DNA from: Mesorhizobium amorphae CCNWGS0123
Lineage (GTDB): Bacteria; Pseudomonadota; Alphaproteobacteria; Rhizobiales; Rhizobiaceae
DNA: 64,000 nt
Assembly (NCBI RefSeq): GCF_001686985.1
Contig: NZ_CP015318.1
Span: 432,001-496,000, forward strand
Direction of reading: 5' to 3'
Made by a program: the position numbers and the translations under genes. Below are positions 1 through 8,745 of the stretch, piece after piece. How positions within the stretch are numbered: position 1 is the stretch's first letter; every line of letters begins with the position of its first letter. The notes under the pieces are model-generated. The model searched no databases. It was not told where the DNA came from and worked only from the letters and a program-made list of their open reading frames with translations.

Positions 1-48
1 ATCCCTCACCAGGATCTCGAGAAGTTTTTTGTCCTGCTCGTCCAGCAT
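1..48 (-). CDS. Lrp/AsnC-family regulator, N-terminal fragment
   Basis: The minus strand opens with an ATG at 48-46 preceded by an AGGAAG ribosome binding site, and reads MLDEQDKKLLEILVRD up to the window edge. This matches the start of the helix-turn-helix domain of Lrp/AsnC regulators (LDxxDxxIL..L). It is divergent from the EamA exporter gene, the usual arrangement when an Lrp regulator controls an amino-acid exporter. Only 16 codons are visible, so the family call rests on a short stretch. Confidence 0.7.
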   Translation of the reverse strand, partial: MLDEQDKKLLEILVRD

Positions 49-79
49 TTTTACTTCCTGAGATAAAAAGCCGACGTCG

Positions 80-94
80 CCTAATTAAATTAGG
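80..94. promoter_or_regulatory. Palindromic operator candidate between Lrp and EamA genes
   Basis: CCTAATTAAATTAGG is a 15-base palindrome apart from its centre, AT-rich in a GC-rich region. It lies midway between two divergent starts (48 and 181). Lrp-type regulators bind AT-rich imperfect palindromes, so it is a good candidate site for the adjacent regulator. This is inference. Confidence 0.5.
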
Positions 95-180
95 TAACTT
101 ATCTACATGTCCCTTCCTATCTCATGGAACGAGCCGGCACAACATGGGATTGTCAAGCATCGATGATCCGGGAGAAAACT

Positions 181-1086
181 ATGGACAACACGGTGCGCGG
201 CACGATCGAAATGACGGCCGCAATGGCGATCCTCGGCACGATCGGCTGGTTCGTCGTCATGTCGGGCCAGCCGATCATGGACGTGGTGTTCTGGCGTTGC
301 GCCTTTGGCGCCGTGACGCTGTTGGTCATTTGCGCGGCACTTGGCTTGCTGCGCGGCAGGCTGACGCTTCGCATCGTGGCGATCGCCGCCCTCGGCGGCG
401 CGGCCATCGTCATCAACTGGCTCTTGCTGTTCAGCGCCTTTTCGCGCGCCTCGATCTCGATCGCAACCGCTGTCTACAACACCCAGCCCTTCATGCTGGT
501 CGGCTTCGGCGCGCTGTTCTTCGGCGAGCGGCTGACCCTGACCAAGCTGACCTGGCTTGGCATTGCCTTCGCCGGCATGCTGCTGATCGCGCAGGCCACG
601 CCCGACGCCGGCGATGTCGGCACCGACTATTTTACCGGCATCGCGATGGCGCTGGGGGCGGCCTTCTTCTGGGCCGTCGCCGCCATCGTCACCAAGAAGC
701 TCAACGGCACGCCGCCGCACCTGATAGCGCTGATCCAGGTCTGCGTCGGCGTTGTTATGCTGGCGCCCTTTGCCAATCTTTCCGACCTTCCCACCGACGC
801 TTGGAGCTGGACCATGCTGGCGACGCTCGGCATCGTCCACACCGGCCTGATGTACATGTTGATGTATGGCGCCATCCAGAAGCTGCCGACGCATCTGCAG
901 GGATCGCTGTCCTTCATCTATCCCGTCGTGGCGATCCTGGTTGATGTCGTCGCCTTCGGCCATCGGCTGCATCCCGCCCAGATCATCGGCGCCGCTGCCA
1001 TCCTGATCGCCGCCGCCGGCATGAATCTCGGCTGGTCGCTGTGGCGATCGAAGCCGCCGGTCGAAAGCCCTCAAGCCGTCAAATGA
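181..1086 (+). CDS. EamA/DMT-family transporter
   Basis: A 301-residue inner-membrane protein of about ten hydrophobic helices, arranged as two EamA repeats. The first repeat ends near residue 130 with the typical GERLTLTKLTWLGIAFAG stretch. Such proteins export amino acids or other small metabolites; the substrate cannot be read from the sequence. The start at 181 (MDNTVRG) is preferred over the upstream ATG at 124 because GGGAGAAA lies just before it and the first helix starts soon after. The divergent Lrp-type regulator suggests control by an amino acid. Confidence 0.85.
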   Translation: MDNTVRGTIEMTAAMAILGTIGWFVVMSGQPIMDVVFWRCAFGAVTLLVICAALGLLRGRLTLRIVAIAALGGAAIVINWLLLFSAFSRASISIATAVYNTQPFMLVGFGALFFGERLTLTKLTWLGIAFAGMLLIAQATPDAGDVGTDYFTGIAMALGAAFFWAVAAIVTKKLNGTPPHLIALIQVCVGVVMLAPFANLSDLPTDAWSWTMLATLGIVHTGLMYMLMYGAIQKLPTHLQGSLSFIYPVVAILVDVVAFGHRLHPAQIIGAAAILIAAAGMNLGWSLWRSKPPVESPQAVK

Positions 1087-1142
1087 GCCTCCGGTCGGCC
1101 CTCCGCCAACGCTCGTAGACCAAGGCCACCGCAATGATCCCC

Positions 1143-1163
1143 GCCCGCCTGTTCAAGGCGGGC
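1143..1163 (+). terminator. GC-rich hairpin after the EamA gene
   Basis: GCCCGCCT and AGGCGGGC form a perfect 8-bp stem around a 5-base loop, followed by GCTTTG. It lies 57 bases after the EamA stop. The T run is weak, so termination is only probable. It argues against starting the next gene at the ATG at 1134. Confidence 0.55.
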
Positions 1164-1229
1164 GCTTTGCTCTATGCCGCAATGCAACCATCTTCGCCCC
1201 GCATAGGCGAAAACCGGGATCGAAAGCCA

Positions 1230-1877
1230 ATGAACGACGCCACACCGCCCAACCGCTGCCGCATCGTGCTGATCGCGCCGAAAGACGCGCCGGCCGAGCG
1301 CATTGCGGCGGCCTTCGAAGGCGGCGACGTCGCCTCGCTGATCCTGCCCGAAAACGGCATGGACGAGGCCTCCTTCCAGGCCTTCGCCGAACAGATCGTA
1401 CCAGCCGCACAGGCCGCCGGCATCGCCGTCGTCATCGCCGGCGACAGCCGCATCGCGGGCCGCGTGCAGGCCGACGGCATCCATGTCGAGGTCTCCAAGG
1501 GCGAGCTCGCCGAGACCATCGAACATTTTCAGGGGAAAATGATGGTCGGCGCCGGCGGCGCCAAGACCCGCGACGATGCGCTGGAACTCGGTGAAGCCAG
1601 GCCCGACTACATCTTCTTCGGCCGCTTCGGCTACGACAACAAGCCGGAGCCGCATCCGCGCAATCTGTCGCTCGGGCAATGGTGGGCGGATATGATCCAG
1701 ATTCCCTGCATCGTCATGGCCGGCTCCGAGATCGCTTCCGTCGAAACCGTGGCCGCCACGGGTGCCGAGTTCGTGGCGCTGTCCAGCGCCGTTTTTGCCG
1801 ACGGCATCGACCCGAAGACGGCGGTCGCCACCGCCAATGCGATGCTCGACGAAACCGCGCCGCGTTTCGAGGACTGA
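1230..1877 (+). CDS. Thiamine-phosphate-synthase-like (ThiE-fold) protein
   Basis: A 215-residue TIM-barrel protein with three recognisable ThiE-type strand motifs: ADGIHVEV (near residue 90), a GAGGAKTRDDALELG segment followed by PDYIFFGRFG, and IPCIVMAGSEIASVETVAATGAEF near the C-terminus. ThiE joins HMP-PP and thiazole phosphate in thiamine synthesis. The motifs are looser than in housekeeping ThiE, so it may be a paralogue with another role. It ends one base before the GTG of the Sel1 gene, so the two are probably co-transcribed. The start at 1230 lies after the upstream hairpin and follows GGGAT. Confidence 0.75.
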   Translation: MNDATPPNRCRIVLIAPKDAPAERIAAAFEGGDVASLILPENGMDEASFQAFAEQIVPAAQAAGIAVVIAGDSRIAGRVQADGIHVEVSKGELAETIEHFQGKMMVGAGGAKTRDDALELGEARPDYIFFGRFGYDNKPEPHPRNLSLGQWWADMIQIPCIVMAGSEIASVETVAATGAEFVALSSAVFADGIDPKTAVATANAMLDETAPRFED

Positions 1878-1878
1878 C

Positions 1879-2913
1879 GTGCGCTGGCCGCGGTTTCCTC
1901 ACCTGGCTCTGCTCGTGGCCGTTGCGGCCCAGCCCGCCTCTGCCGCGCAGACCGTTCCGCTGCCGCAGCCCAAGCCGGATGCAGGCGCGCATGCCGACAA
2001 GCCGATCGAGACACCGCTGCCACAGCCCGCCACCACGGCACCGCTGCCGTCGGTCGACACCATCAATCCCGATCGTTTCGGTGCCAAGCCGGCGGATCCG
2101 GCCTATGGCGCCTTTCAGCGCGGGCTTTACAAGACCGCCTACAATCTCGCTTTGGTGCGTGCGCAAAACGGCGATCCGGCTGCCGAGACGCTGGTGGCCG
2201 AGATCCTGTCGCGCGGGCTTGGCGTGCCGTTGAACGCGGCGGAAGCCGCGAAATGGTACGCGCTTGCCGCCGAGCAGGGCGTGCCGGAATCGCAGTTCCA
2301 GTACGCGCTGATGCTGCTCGACGGCCGCTACGTCAAGAAAGACGAGAAGGGGGCTTATGCGCTGATGCAGGCCGCCGCCGAGGCCGGCAACCGGCTGGCG
2401 CAGTTCAATTTTGCGCAATTGCTCGTCCAGCAGGACCCCGGCGATGTCGGCATGGCCAAGGCCGCGTCCTACTACGAACGCGCCGCAGCCACCGGGCTCG
2501 CAGACGCGCAGTATGCGATGGCGCAGATTTATGCCAATGGCATCGGCGGCAAGCCGCGCGACGATGCCCAGGCGCGCACCCTTTTGGCGCAGGCCGCCAG
2601 GCAGAATTACGACACGGCGCAGATCGACCTCGCCACCTGGATGATCGAAGGGCGCGGCGGCAATCGCGATCTCAAATCCGGCTTCGGCTGGATGAAGCAG
2701 GCCGCCGAGGGCGGCAACGTCGCGGCCCAGAATCGCCTCGCCAAGCTTTATATGGAAGGCATCGGCACCGACCCCGATTTGATCCTTGCCGGCGCCTGGT
2801 ACGTCGTCGCCCGCCGCGCCGGGCTGATCGATCCGCAGATGGACGATTTCCTGCAAGGCCTCACCGACGACCAGACGAGGCAGGCGCTGCAGAAGGCCAA
2901 CCGCCTGCCTTGA
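1879..2913 (+). CDS. Secreted Sel1-repeat (tetratricopeptide-like) protein
   Basis: A 344-residue protein starting at a GTG one base after the previous stop; the first residues (LALLVAVAAQPASA) form a signal peptide. A proline-rich linker (about 25-65) is followed by tandem Sel1-like repeats over residues 75-330, each with the A..WY..AA..G...AQ pattern (for example AAKWYALAAEQGVPESQ). Sel1 proteins are periplasmic scaffolds for protein contacts. It sits directly upstream of efp but its partner is unknown. The in-frame ORF extends upstream without a plausible start. Confidence 0.8.
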   Translation: MRWPRFPHLALLVAVAAQPASAAQTVPLPQPKPDAGAHADKPIETPLPQPATTAPLPSVDTINPDRFGAKPADPAYGAFQRGLYKTAYNLALVRAQNGDPAAETLVAEILSRGLGVPLNAAEAAKWYALAAEQGVPESQFQYALMLLDGRYVKKDEKGAYALMQAAAEAGNRLAQFNFAQLLVQQDPGDVGMAKAASYYERAAATGLADAQYAMAQIYANGIGGKPRDDAQARTLLAQAARQNYDTAQIDLATWMIEGRGGNRDLKSGFGWMKQAAEGGNVAAQNRLAKLYMEGIGTDPDLILAGAWYVVARRAGLIDPQMDDFLQGLTDDQTRQALQKANRLP

Positions 2914-3053
2914 CGTTACCGTGGGTCAGGTAGGAACGCCGGCGCCGCCGATCAGGCCTGTGTCGCCCCGCTCCCTTGCCTCTCCAGCCGATTTGTGGTC
3001 TTGGAGGCGCCAAATCGCCGTCAGGCGACAATCTCATTCCGGAACAACTCAAC

Positions 3054-3620
3054 ATGGCCAAGATCAATGGCAACGAAATCCGTCCGGGCTATGTCATCGA
3101 GCACGATGGCGGCCTGTGGGTGGCGGTCAAGACCAACACCGTCAAGCCCGGCAAGGGCGGCGCCTACAACCAGGTCGAGCTGAAGAACCTCATCAACGGC
3201 ACCAAGCTCAACGAGCGCTTCCGCTCCGCCGAGACGGTCGAGCAGATCAGGCTGGAGATGAAGGACTTTTCCTTCCTCTACGAGCAGGGCGATGCGCTGG
3301 TGTTCATGGATACCGAGAGCTACGAACAGCTCGAACTGCAGAAGGATTTCGTCGGCGACCGCGCCGCCTTCCTGCAGGACGGCATGATGGTGACGGTGCA
3401 GCTCTATGAAGAGCGGCCGATCGGTATTTCGCTGCCCGACCAGGTGACGCTGACCATCACCGAGGCCGACCCGGTGGTGAAAGGCCAGACGGCGGCCTCG
3501 TCCTACAAGCCGGCGATCCTGGAAAACGGCATCCGCGTTCTCGTGCCGCCGTTCATCGGCGCCGGCGAGCGCATCCTCGTCGACACCAACGAAATCACTT
3601 ACATTCGCCGCGCCGAGTAG
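3054..3620 (+). CDS. efp: Elongation factor P
   Basis: A 188-residue protein beginning [12 protein letters not shown], the full family length. It has the N-terminal KOW-like domain and two OB-fold domains. Lys34 in PGKGG sits at the position that is beta-lysylated in E. coli EF-P. EF-P relieves ribosomes stalled at polyproline motifs by binding between the P and E sites. The neighbouring inositol monophosphatase gene follows after 25 bases. No epmA or epmB partner is present in this window. Confidence 0.97.
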   Translation: MAKINGNEIRPGYVIEHDGGLWVAVKTNTVKPGKGGAYNQVELKNLINGTKLNERFRSAETVEQIRLEMKDFSFLYEQGDALVFMDTESYEQLELQKDFVGDRAAFLQDGMMVTVQLYEERPIGISLPDQVTLTITEADPVVKGQTAASSYKPAILENGIRVLVPPFIGAGERILVDTNEITYIRRAE

Positions 3621-3645
3621 GCAGCGAGCAGCGGGAAGAACAAAA

Positions 3646-4446
3646 ATGGCGCGTTCCGCGATCCTCAATGTCATGGTCCAGGCCGCGATGAAGGCCGGCC
3701 GCTCGCTGTCGCGCGACTTCGGCGAAGTACAGAACCTGCAGGTCTCGATGAAGGGGCCGGGCGACTATGTCAGCCAGGCCGACCGCAAGGCCGAGGACAT
3801 CCTGTTCACCGAGCTGTCGAAGGCACGGCCGGGCTACTCCTTCCTGATGGAGGAGCGCGGCGCCGTCGAGGGCGATGACGGCCAGCACCGCTGGATCGTC
3901 GACCCGCTCGACGGCACCACCAATTTCCTGCACGGCATTCCGCTGTTTGCCATCTCGATCGCGCTCGAGCGCCAGGGCCAGATCGTCGCCGGCGTCATCT
4001 ACAATCCGGCGATGGACGAGCTCTACACCGCAGAGCGCGGCGGCGGCGCCTTCATGAACGACCGCCGGCTGCGCGTCGCCGGCCGCACCAAGCTGGTCGA
4101 CGCGGTGATCGGCTGCGGCATGCCGCATCTCGGCCGCGGCCAGCACGGCAATTTCCTTGTCGAACTGCGCAATGTGATGGCCGAGGTTTCGGGCGTACGC
4201 CGCCTCGGCTCCGCCTCGCTCGATCTCGCCTATGTCGCCGCCGGCCGCATGGACGGGTTCTGGGAAGTCGGCCTGTCGGCTTGGGACATCGCCGCCGCCC
4301 TGCTCTTGATCCGTGAGGCAGGCGGCTTCGTCTCCGACTTCGATGGCGGCCAGGACATGCTGGACAACGGCTCGGTCGTCGCCGGCAACGAGATCATCCA
4401 GCGCGCGCTGTTGAAGACAGTGAAGAAGCCGGTTACGCCGCGCTGA
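3646..4446 (+). CDS. suhB: Inositol monophosphatase family protein (SuhB-like)
   Basis: A 266-residue cytosolic phosphatase of full family length. It has the metal-binding EE at 69-70, the DPLDGTT motif at 86-92 followed by NFLHG, and the C-terminal WDIAAALLLIREAGG motif. The family hydrolyses inositol-1-phosphate and related sugar phosphates with Mg2+; in enterobacteria SuhB also takes part in rRNA antitermination. It lies 25 bases after efp, a pairing common in rhizobia, and is probably co-transcribed with it. The exact substrate is not determined. Confidence 0.92.
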   Translation: MARSAILNVMVQAAMKAGRSLSRDFGEVQNLQVSMKGPGDYVSQADRKAEDILFTELSKARPGYSFLMEERGAVEGDDGQHRWIVDPLDGTTNFLHGIPLFAISIALERQGQIVAGVIYNPAMDELYTAERGGGAFMNDRRLRVAGRTKLVDAVIGCGMPHLGRGQHGNFLVELRNVMAEVSGVRRLGSASLDLAYVAAGRMDGFWEVGLSAWDIAAALLLIREAGGFVSDFDGGQDMLDNGSVVAGNEIIQRALLKTVKKPVTPR

Positions 4447-4525
4447 TAATGTTGGCGCGCTGAAGCGCCGCAGTCGCAAAATCGCAACCAAAGCTTGAAA
4501 TACTGTCCGGCAACCGCCCAGATTG

Positions 4526-4574
4526 ATGCATGTCGCCCAAAAGTGTGCCGCGGTTTTGGGGCAACGACATGCAT
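4526..4574. repeat. Palindromic intergenic repeat, family A (copy 1)
   Basis: TGCATGTCG at 4527 pairs with CGACATGCA at 4565, and inner CCCAAAA pairs with TTTTGGG, around a core AAAGTGTGCCGCGG. The same plan (outer stem, AAAAGTG.G...CGGTTTT core, outer stem) recurs at six more places in the window. It lies between the suhB and hemolysin-III genes. Confidence 0.75.
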
Positions 4575-4632
4575 GAAAACAAGGACCAGAAGCGGGTCGC
4601 ATGCGACCCGCTTAGGCGATGCAGGACTGTTC

Positions 4633-5325
4633 ATGAGCGACACCGGACCACAATCCCAGCTCGACATCCCGTTCATGGGCCGCTGGCACTATTCGCGCGC
4701 CGAAATGATCGCCGACGGCATCGTGCACGCGGTGGGCATCGTGCTGGCGATCTCGGCCGGCTCGGCATTCCTGGCGCTGGCGGCCTTCCATGCCGGTCCG
4801 GGCGAGTATATCGCCGCCGCCTTCTACGTCGTGTCGCTGCTTACCGTCTTGTCGGTGTCGCTAGCCTATAATCTGTGGCCGGTGTCGTCGCCGGCGAAGT
4901 GGATCCTGCGCCGCTTCGACCATGCCGCGATCTATCTCCTGATCGCCGCGACCTATACGCCCTTCCTCGCCCAACTCGATGGCTCGCCGCTGGCTGTCTC
5001 GATGATCGTCCTGGTCTGGGTCTCGGCGGTGATCGGCATCGCCATAAAGGTGCTTCTTCCCGGCCGCTTCGACCGGCTGGCGGTCGTCTTCTATCTCGCC
5101 ATCGGCTGGAGCGGCGTCGTCCTGGTCGGCCCGCTGGTGCAGACCTTGCCGACGACGTCGATAGCGCTCATCGTCGCCGGCGGCATTGTTTACTCGTTGG
5201 GCGTCATCTTCTTCGCCTGGAGGGGTCTGCGCTTCCACAACGCCGTCTGGCATGGCTTTGTCGTCACTGGCGCCGGCCTGCATCTGGCCGCGATGGTGGA
5301 CTGTCTGGTGATAAACCGCTTCTGA
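4633..5325 (+). CDS. Hemolysin III / PAQR-family membrane protein
   Basis: A 230-residue protein with about seven transmembrane helices. It carries the conserved family features: a His in the first helix region (VHAVG), FDHAAIYLLIAATYTP in the middle and NAVWHGFVVTGAGLHL near the end. Bacterial members are called hemolysin III, but the fold is that of PAQR hydrolase-like receptors and haemolytic activity is rarely shown. The start at 4633 (MSDTGPQ) follows GCAGGA; the upstream in-frame extension runs through the repeat and is not believable. Confidence 0.85.
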   Translation: MSDTGPQSQLDIPFMGRWHYSRAEMIADGIVHAVGIVLAISAGSAFLALAAFHAGPGEYIAAAFYVVSLLTVLSVSLAYNLWPVSSPAKWILRRFDHAAIYLLIAATYTPFLAQLDGSPLAVSMIVLVWVSAVIGIAIKVLLPGRFDRLAVVFYLAIGWSGVVLVGPLVQTLPTTSIALIVAGGIVYSLGVIFFAWRGLRFHNAVWHGFVVTGAGLHLAAMVDCLVINRF

Positions 5326-5429
5326 GCTTTGGCCGGCAATATTGCCAAGCGCCATTCAATTTGGTCACAATTCCGTTTAGAGTCGCGAACAAGTTGATCG
5401 GCGGCAGCGGCATCGGAAACGGGGCACGA

Positions 5430-6455
5430 ATGGCTTTTCTCAGATCCTTCGGCATCGGCAGGCGCTCCGACGTTCTGATCTACGACCCCCATAAACTGTC
5501 CAGCCCGCAGGTTTTTCTGCTGACCATGCTGATCTTCCTGGTCATCGTGGCCTTCATCGCCGCCATCCTGACCCGCCAGGTCTCGAGCGCATTCGTCACC
5601 AATCCGGGCCTCAACGGGCTGATCATCGGCGTGCTGGTGGTCGGCATCCTGCTCGCCTTCGCCCAGGTCGGGCGCCTGTTTCGCGAGGTGCGCTGGGTCA
5701 ACTCCTTCCGCGCCGGCTCGGAAACCACCGAACCGGTGCTGCTGGCGCCGATGAAGGCGATGATCGGCCGTTCGTCGACAGTGGCCTTCTCGACCTCCTC
5801 GATGCGCACCATGCTCGATTCGATCGCCACCCGCCTCGACGAAAGCCGTGACACCTCGCGCTATCTTGTCGGCCTCCTGGTGTTCCTCGGCCTGCTCGGC
5901 ACCTTCTGGGGCCTGCTCAACACCATCGGCTCGATCCGCGAAACCATCGAATCTCTCGATCCCGGCACCGGTGATGCCGCCGCTGTGCTGGATTCGCTCA
6001 AGCAAGGCCTGTCGGCGCCGCTGGCCGGCATGGGCACCGCCTTCTCGTCCTCGCTGTTCGGTCTCTCCGGCTCGCTGGTGCTTGGCTTCCTCGACCTGCA
6101 GGCGGGCCGCGCCCAGACCCGCTTCTACACCGAGTTGGAAAACTGGCTATCCTCGGTCACCGATCTCTCCTCCGACATCGTCGTTGCCGATCCGGCCAGG
6201 AGCGAACCGTCCGACGAGATCCGCCTGTTGTCGGAAAGGCTGCGCAGCCTGCAGGAGAATGGCGGCGGCTCCAATCCGCGCGTCGCCACCGCCATGGCCA
6301 ATCTCGCCGATGGCATCTCCGGTCTGGTCAAGAACATGCGCTCCGAACAGCAGATCATGCGCGACTGGGTCGAGGCGCAGTCAGACGAGCAGAAGGCGAT
6401 GCGCAACACGCTGGAAAAGATCGCCGACGCCCTGAAGAAGCAGGGAGTCCACTAG
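5430..6455 (+). CDS. MotA/TolQ/ExbB-type proton channel subunit
   Basis: A 341-residue inner-membrane protein with hydrophobic helices near residues 28-50, 65-85, 150-170 and 200-220, and a cytoplasmic C-terminal helical tail. The pore-helix segment GLLGTFWGLLNTIGSI and the later GLSAPLAGMGTAFSSSLFGLSGSLVLG match MotA/ExbB proton channels. Together with the OmpA-like protein starting one base after its stop, it should form a stator that couples proton flow to force on peptidoglycan. No flagellar genes are nearby, so an envelope role is more likely than flagellar rotation. Confidence 0.85.
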   Translation: MAFLRSFGIGRRSDVLIYDPHKLSSPQVFLLTMLIFLVIVAFIAAILTRQVSSAFVTNPGLNGLIIGVLVVGILLAFAQVGRLFREVRWVNSFRAGSETTEPVLLAPMKAMIGRSSTVAFSTSSMRTMLDSIATRLDESRDTSRYLVGLLVFLGLLGTFWGLLNTIGSIRETIESLDPGTGDAAAVLDSLKQGLSAPLAGMGTAFSSSLFGLSGSLVLGFLDLQAGRAQTRFYTELENWLSSVTDLSSDIVVADPARSEPSDEIRLLSERLRSLQENGGGSNPRVATAMANLADGISGLVKNMRSEQQIMRDWVEAQSDEQKAMRNTLEKIADALKKQGVH

Positions 6456-6456
6456 C

Positions 6457-7488
6457 ATGGCTCTCGCCAGGGCACGGCGCGCCGATCGCCGCATCGACTA
6501 CTGGCCGGGCTTCGTCGATGCGCTGTCGACGCTGCTCCTGGCGATCATGTTCCTGCTCACCGTCTTCGTGCTGGCGCAGTTCCTGCTCGGCCGCGAAATC
6601 TCCGGCAAGGACACTGTGCTCAACCGCCTCAACTCGCAGATCAACGAACTGACCCAGCTCCTGGCGCTGGAGCGCTCCTCGACGCAGGACAAGGAGGATT
6701 CGCTCGCCAATCTGCAGGCTTCGCTGTCGGCCTCGGAGGCGGAAAAGAGCCGGCTCCAGCAATTGCTGGCGCAAGGCGCCGGCGCCGGCGATGCGGCCAA
6801 CCAGCGTGCCACAGCCCTTTCCGGCGAACTCGACAGTCAACGCCAGATCAGCCAGCAGGCGCTGAGCCAGGTCGAGATCCTCAACCAGCAGATCGCGGCG
6901 CTCCGCAAGCAGATCGGCGCGCTCGAGGACGCGCTCAACGTGTCCGAACAGCGCGATCGCGACTCCAACACCAAGATCGCCGATCTCGGCCGCCGCCTCA
7001 ACGTGGCACTTGCGCAGCGCGTGCAGGAGCTGAACCGCTACCGCTCCGACTTCTTCGGCCGCCTGCGTGAAATCCTTGCCGACCGCGAGAACATCCGCAT
7101 CGTCGGCGACCGTTTCGTCTTCCAGTCGGAAGTGCTGTTTCCCACCGGCTCCGAGGTGATCAACGATGCCGGCAAGGTCGAGATGAAGAAGCTCGCCGAT
7201 GCCATCATCGAACTGCAGAAGGAGATCCCGCCGGAGATCAACTGGGTGCTGCGCGTCGACGGCCACACCGACAACAAGCCGCTGTCCGGCACCGGCCGCT
7301 ACCGCGACAATTGGGAGCTTTCGACGGCGCGCTCGACCTCGGTGGTGAAGTTCCTGATTGAGAACGGCGTGCCGGCCAACCGGCTGGTCGCCGCCGGCTT
7401 CGGCGAGTTCCAGCCGCTCGACCCCGCCGACACCGACGAGGCCCGCAACAAGAACCGCCGCATTGAACTGAAGCTCACCGAACGGTGA
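6457..7488 (+). CDS. MotB/OmpA-type peptidoglycan-binding stator partner
   Basis: A 343-residue protein with one N-terminal transmembrane helix (about 25-45) preceded by DYWPGFVDALSTLL, the plug/helix region of MotB-like proteins. A coiled coil follows at about 50-200, then an OmpA-like domain with RVDGHTDNKPL near 265 and RRIELKL at the end. It starts one base after the MotA-like gene, so the two are translationally coupled. It probably anchors the stator to the cell wall. A pair of this kind is conserved in rhizobia and its function is largely undefined. Confidence 0.85.
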   Translation: MALARARRADRRIDYWPGFVDALSTLLLAIMFLLTVFVLAQFLLGREISGKDTVLNRLNSQINELTQLLALERSSTQDKEDSLANLQASLSASEAEKSRLQQLLAQGAGAGDAANQRATALSGELDSQRQISQQALSQVEILNQQIAALRKQIGALEDALNVSEQRDRDSNTKIADLGRRLNVALAQRVQELNRYRSDFFGRLREILADRENIRIVGDRFVFQSEVLFPTGSEVINDAGKVEMKKLADAIIELQKEIPPEINWVLRVDGHTDNKPLSGTGRYRDNWELSTARSTSVVKFLIENGVPANRLVAAGFGEFQPLDPADTDEARNKNRRIELKLTER

Positions 7489-7730
7489 TCGCGCATCACG
7501 CGAATTTGTTCGCCAGCTCAACGCTAGGGCGTAGACCTCAGGTCGACAAGGCCTGAAAAGATTATCTTTTTTTAATTACACTTCGCCGCCGCTCGCTTCT
7601 AGTTTCCGCTGCGGAGGCCGAGAACCGCCGGCGATGACTCCCATCATCGCGACGCGACGGAACCGGACGGCCTGTGACGGGAAGTCGGGCGCAACAAGCG
7701 CCCCTTCCGCAGTAAGAGGAGGACGCAGCC

Positions 7731-8165
7731 ATGCGCTCTTATGCTCCCAAGGCAACAATCAGGACTGCAACGATCGCCGCTTTTCTTGTGGCGGTTCCTT
7801 TGGCCGGCGCCTATGCCGCCGGACATCACAAGGGCGCTCTCGACGCAACGGACCCCACCGACATGGTCGGCCCGCGCGTGACCGGCCTGATCGAACAGGC
7901 GAAGGGCGTTGACGAAGGCATCGCGGACGCCAGGCAGGAGAATACGATCACTCCGGCCGAAGCGCAGAGGCTGCATATGCGCGCCGCCCATATCAGTCAG
8001 GCCGCTGCAAGAACGGCTGCCGCGGACCATGGCAGGATACCGGCTGCGCAGTATCATGATTTGCTGCGCCAACTCGACAATGTCGACCAGGCGCTCCGGC
8101 TCGACACCGGCACCGGCTTCCTGATGGGCGACGGCGCCGACGGCGGGCACTATCCGAACGGCTGA
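7731..8165 (+). CDS. Small secreted hypothetical protein
   Basis: A 144-residue protein with a clear signal peptide (TIAAFLVAVPLAGAYAA, cleaved near residue 30). The mature part is a short helical domain with alternating charge (QAKGVDEGIADARQENTITPAEAQRLHMRAAHIS), which suggests a periplasmic helical bundle. A strong GAGGAGG ribosome binding site precedes the ATG. The 240 bases upstream hold only an AT-rich patch near 7560. I do not recognise a characterised family. Confidence 0.7.
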   Translation: MRSYAPKATIRTATIAAFLVAVPLAGAYAAGHHKGALDATDPTDMVGPRVTGLIEQAKGVDEGIADARQENTITPAEAQRLHMRAAHISQAAARTAAADHGRIPAAQYHDLLRQLDNVDQALRLDTGTGFLMGDGADGGHYPNG

Positions 8166-8229
8166 TCACCGGAACAAGAGGAAGGGACGACCTGGCGCCC
8201 AAGGGAACTCAACCCCAAGGGCGTCCTTT

Positions 8230-8583
8230 TCACCAACCCAGCCACAGCACGATCAGGGCGACCGCGGCCGGCACGGTCTGGATGAACAGGATCTTCCTGC
8301 TGGCGGTCGCCGCGCCATAGAGGCCTGCTATGGCGACGCAAAGCAGGAAGAACACCTTGATCTGGAAGCCGGCCGCCCCGAGCGTGAGGCCCCAGATCAG
8401 GCCGGCGGCGAGAAAGCCGTTGTAGAGCCCCTGGTTGGCTGCGAGCACCTTGGACGCCTTGGCAAAGTCAGGTGTCAGGCCGAACGCCTTGTGGCCGCGC
8501 GGCGTGTCCCACAGCACCATCTCCAGATAGACGATGTAGCAGTGGATCAGCGCCACCAGCCCGACCAGAATGTTGCCGATCAT
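8230..8583 (-). CDS. DUF1304-family membrane protein
   Basis: A 117-residue protein of four hydrophobic helices, starting MIGNILVGLVALIHCYIV. The pattern HxxIxxLEMxLW (HCYIVYLEMVLW), then NQGLYNGFLAAGL, is that of small DUF1304 membrane proteins. Function is unknown. It is convergent with the secreted protein gene at 7731 and divergent from the M32 peptidase gene. Confidence 0.8.
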   Translation of the reverse strand: MIGNILVGLVALIHCYIVYLEMVLWDTPRGHKAFGLTPDFAKASKVLAANQGLYNGFLAAGLIWGLTLGAAGFQIKVFFLLCVAIAGLYGAATASRKILFIQTVPAAVALIVLWLGW

Positions 8584-8745
8584 TTTGCCCCTCCGTTTGC
8601 CGTCTTTTCAGCCAGCCAGCATTGATCACGCGTGGGCGTCGCTGCGCAAGGTGCCTCGAGCGCGGCTCTCGCTCGGCTCAGGGTTGCCAACCCCGGCATG
8701 TTGGTATCTTTTCCCGCCAGCCAATCGAAGCTGACGGAATCCACA

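Noticed and set aside
5430..7488. Zorya-type phage defence (ZorA/ZorB resemble a MotA-like and an OmpA-like protein)
   Set aside because: No ZorC, ZorD or ZorE genes are adjacent; neighbours are housekeeping or hypothetical, and the pair resembles the general rhizobial envelope stator.
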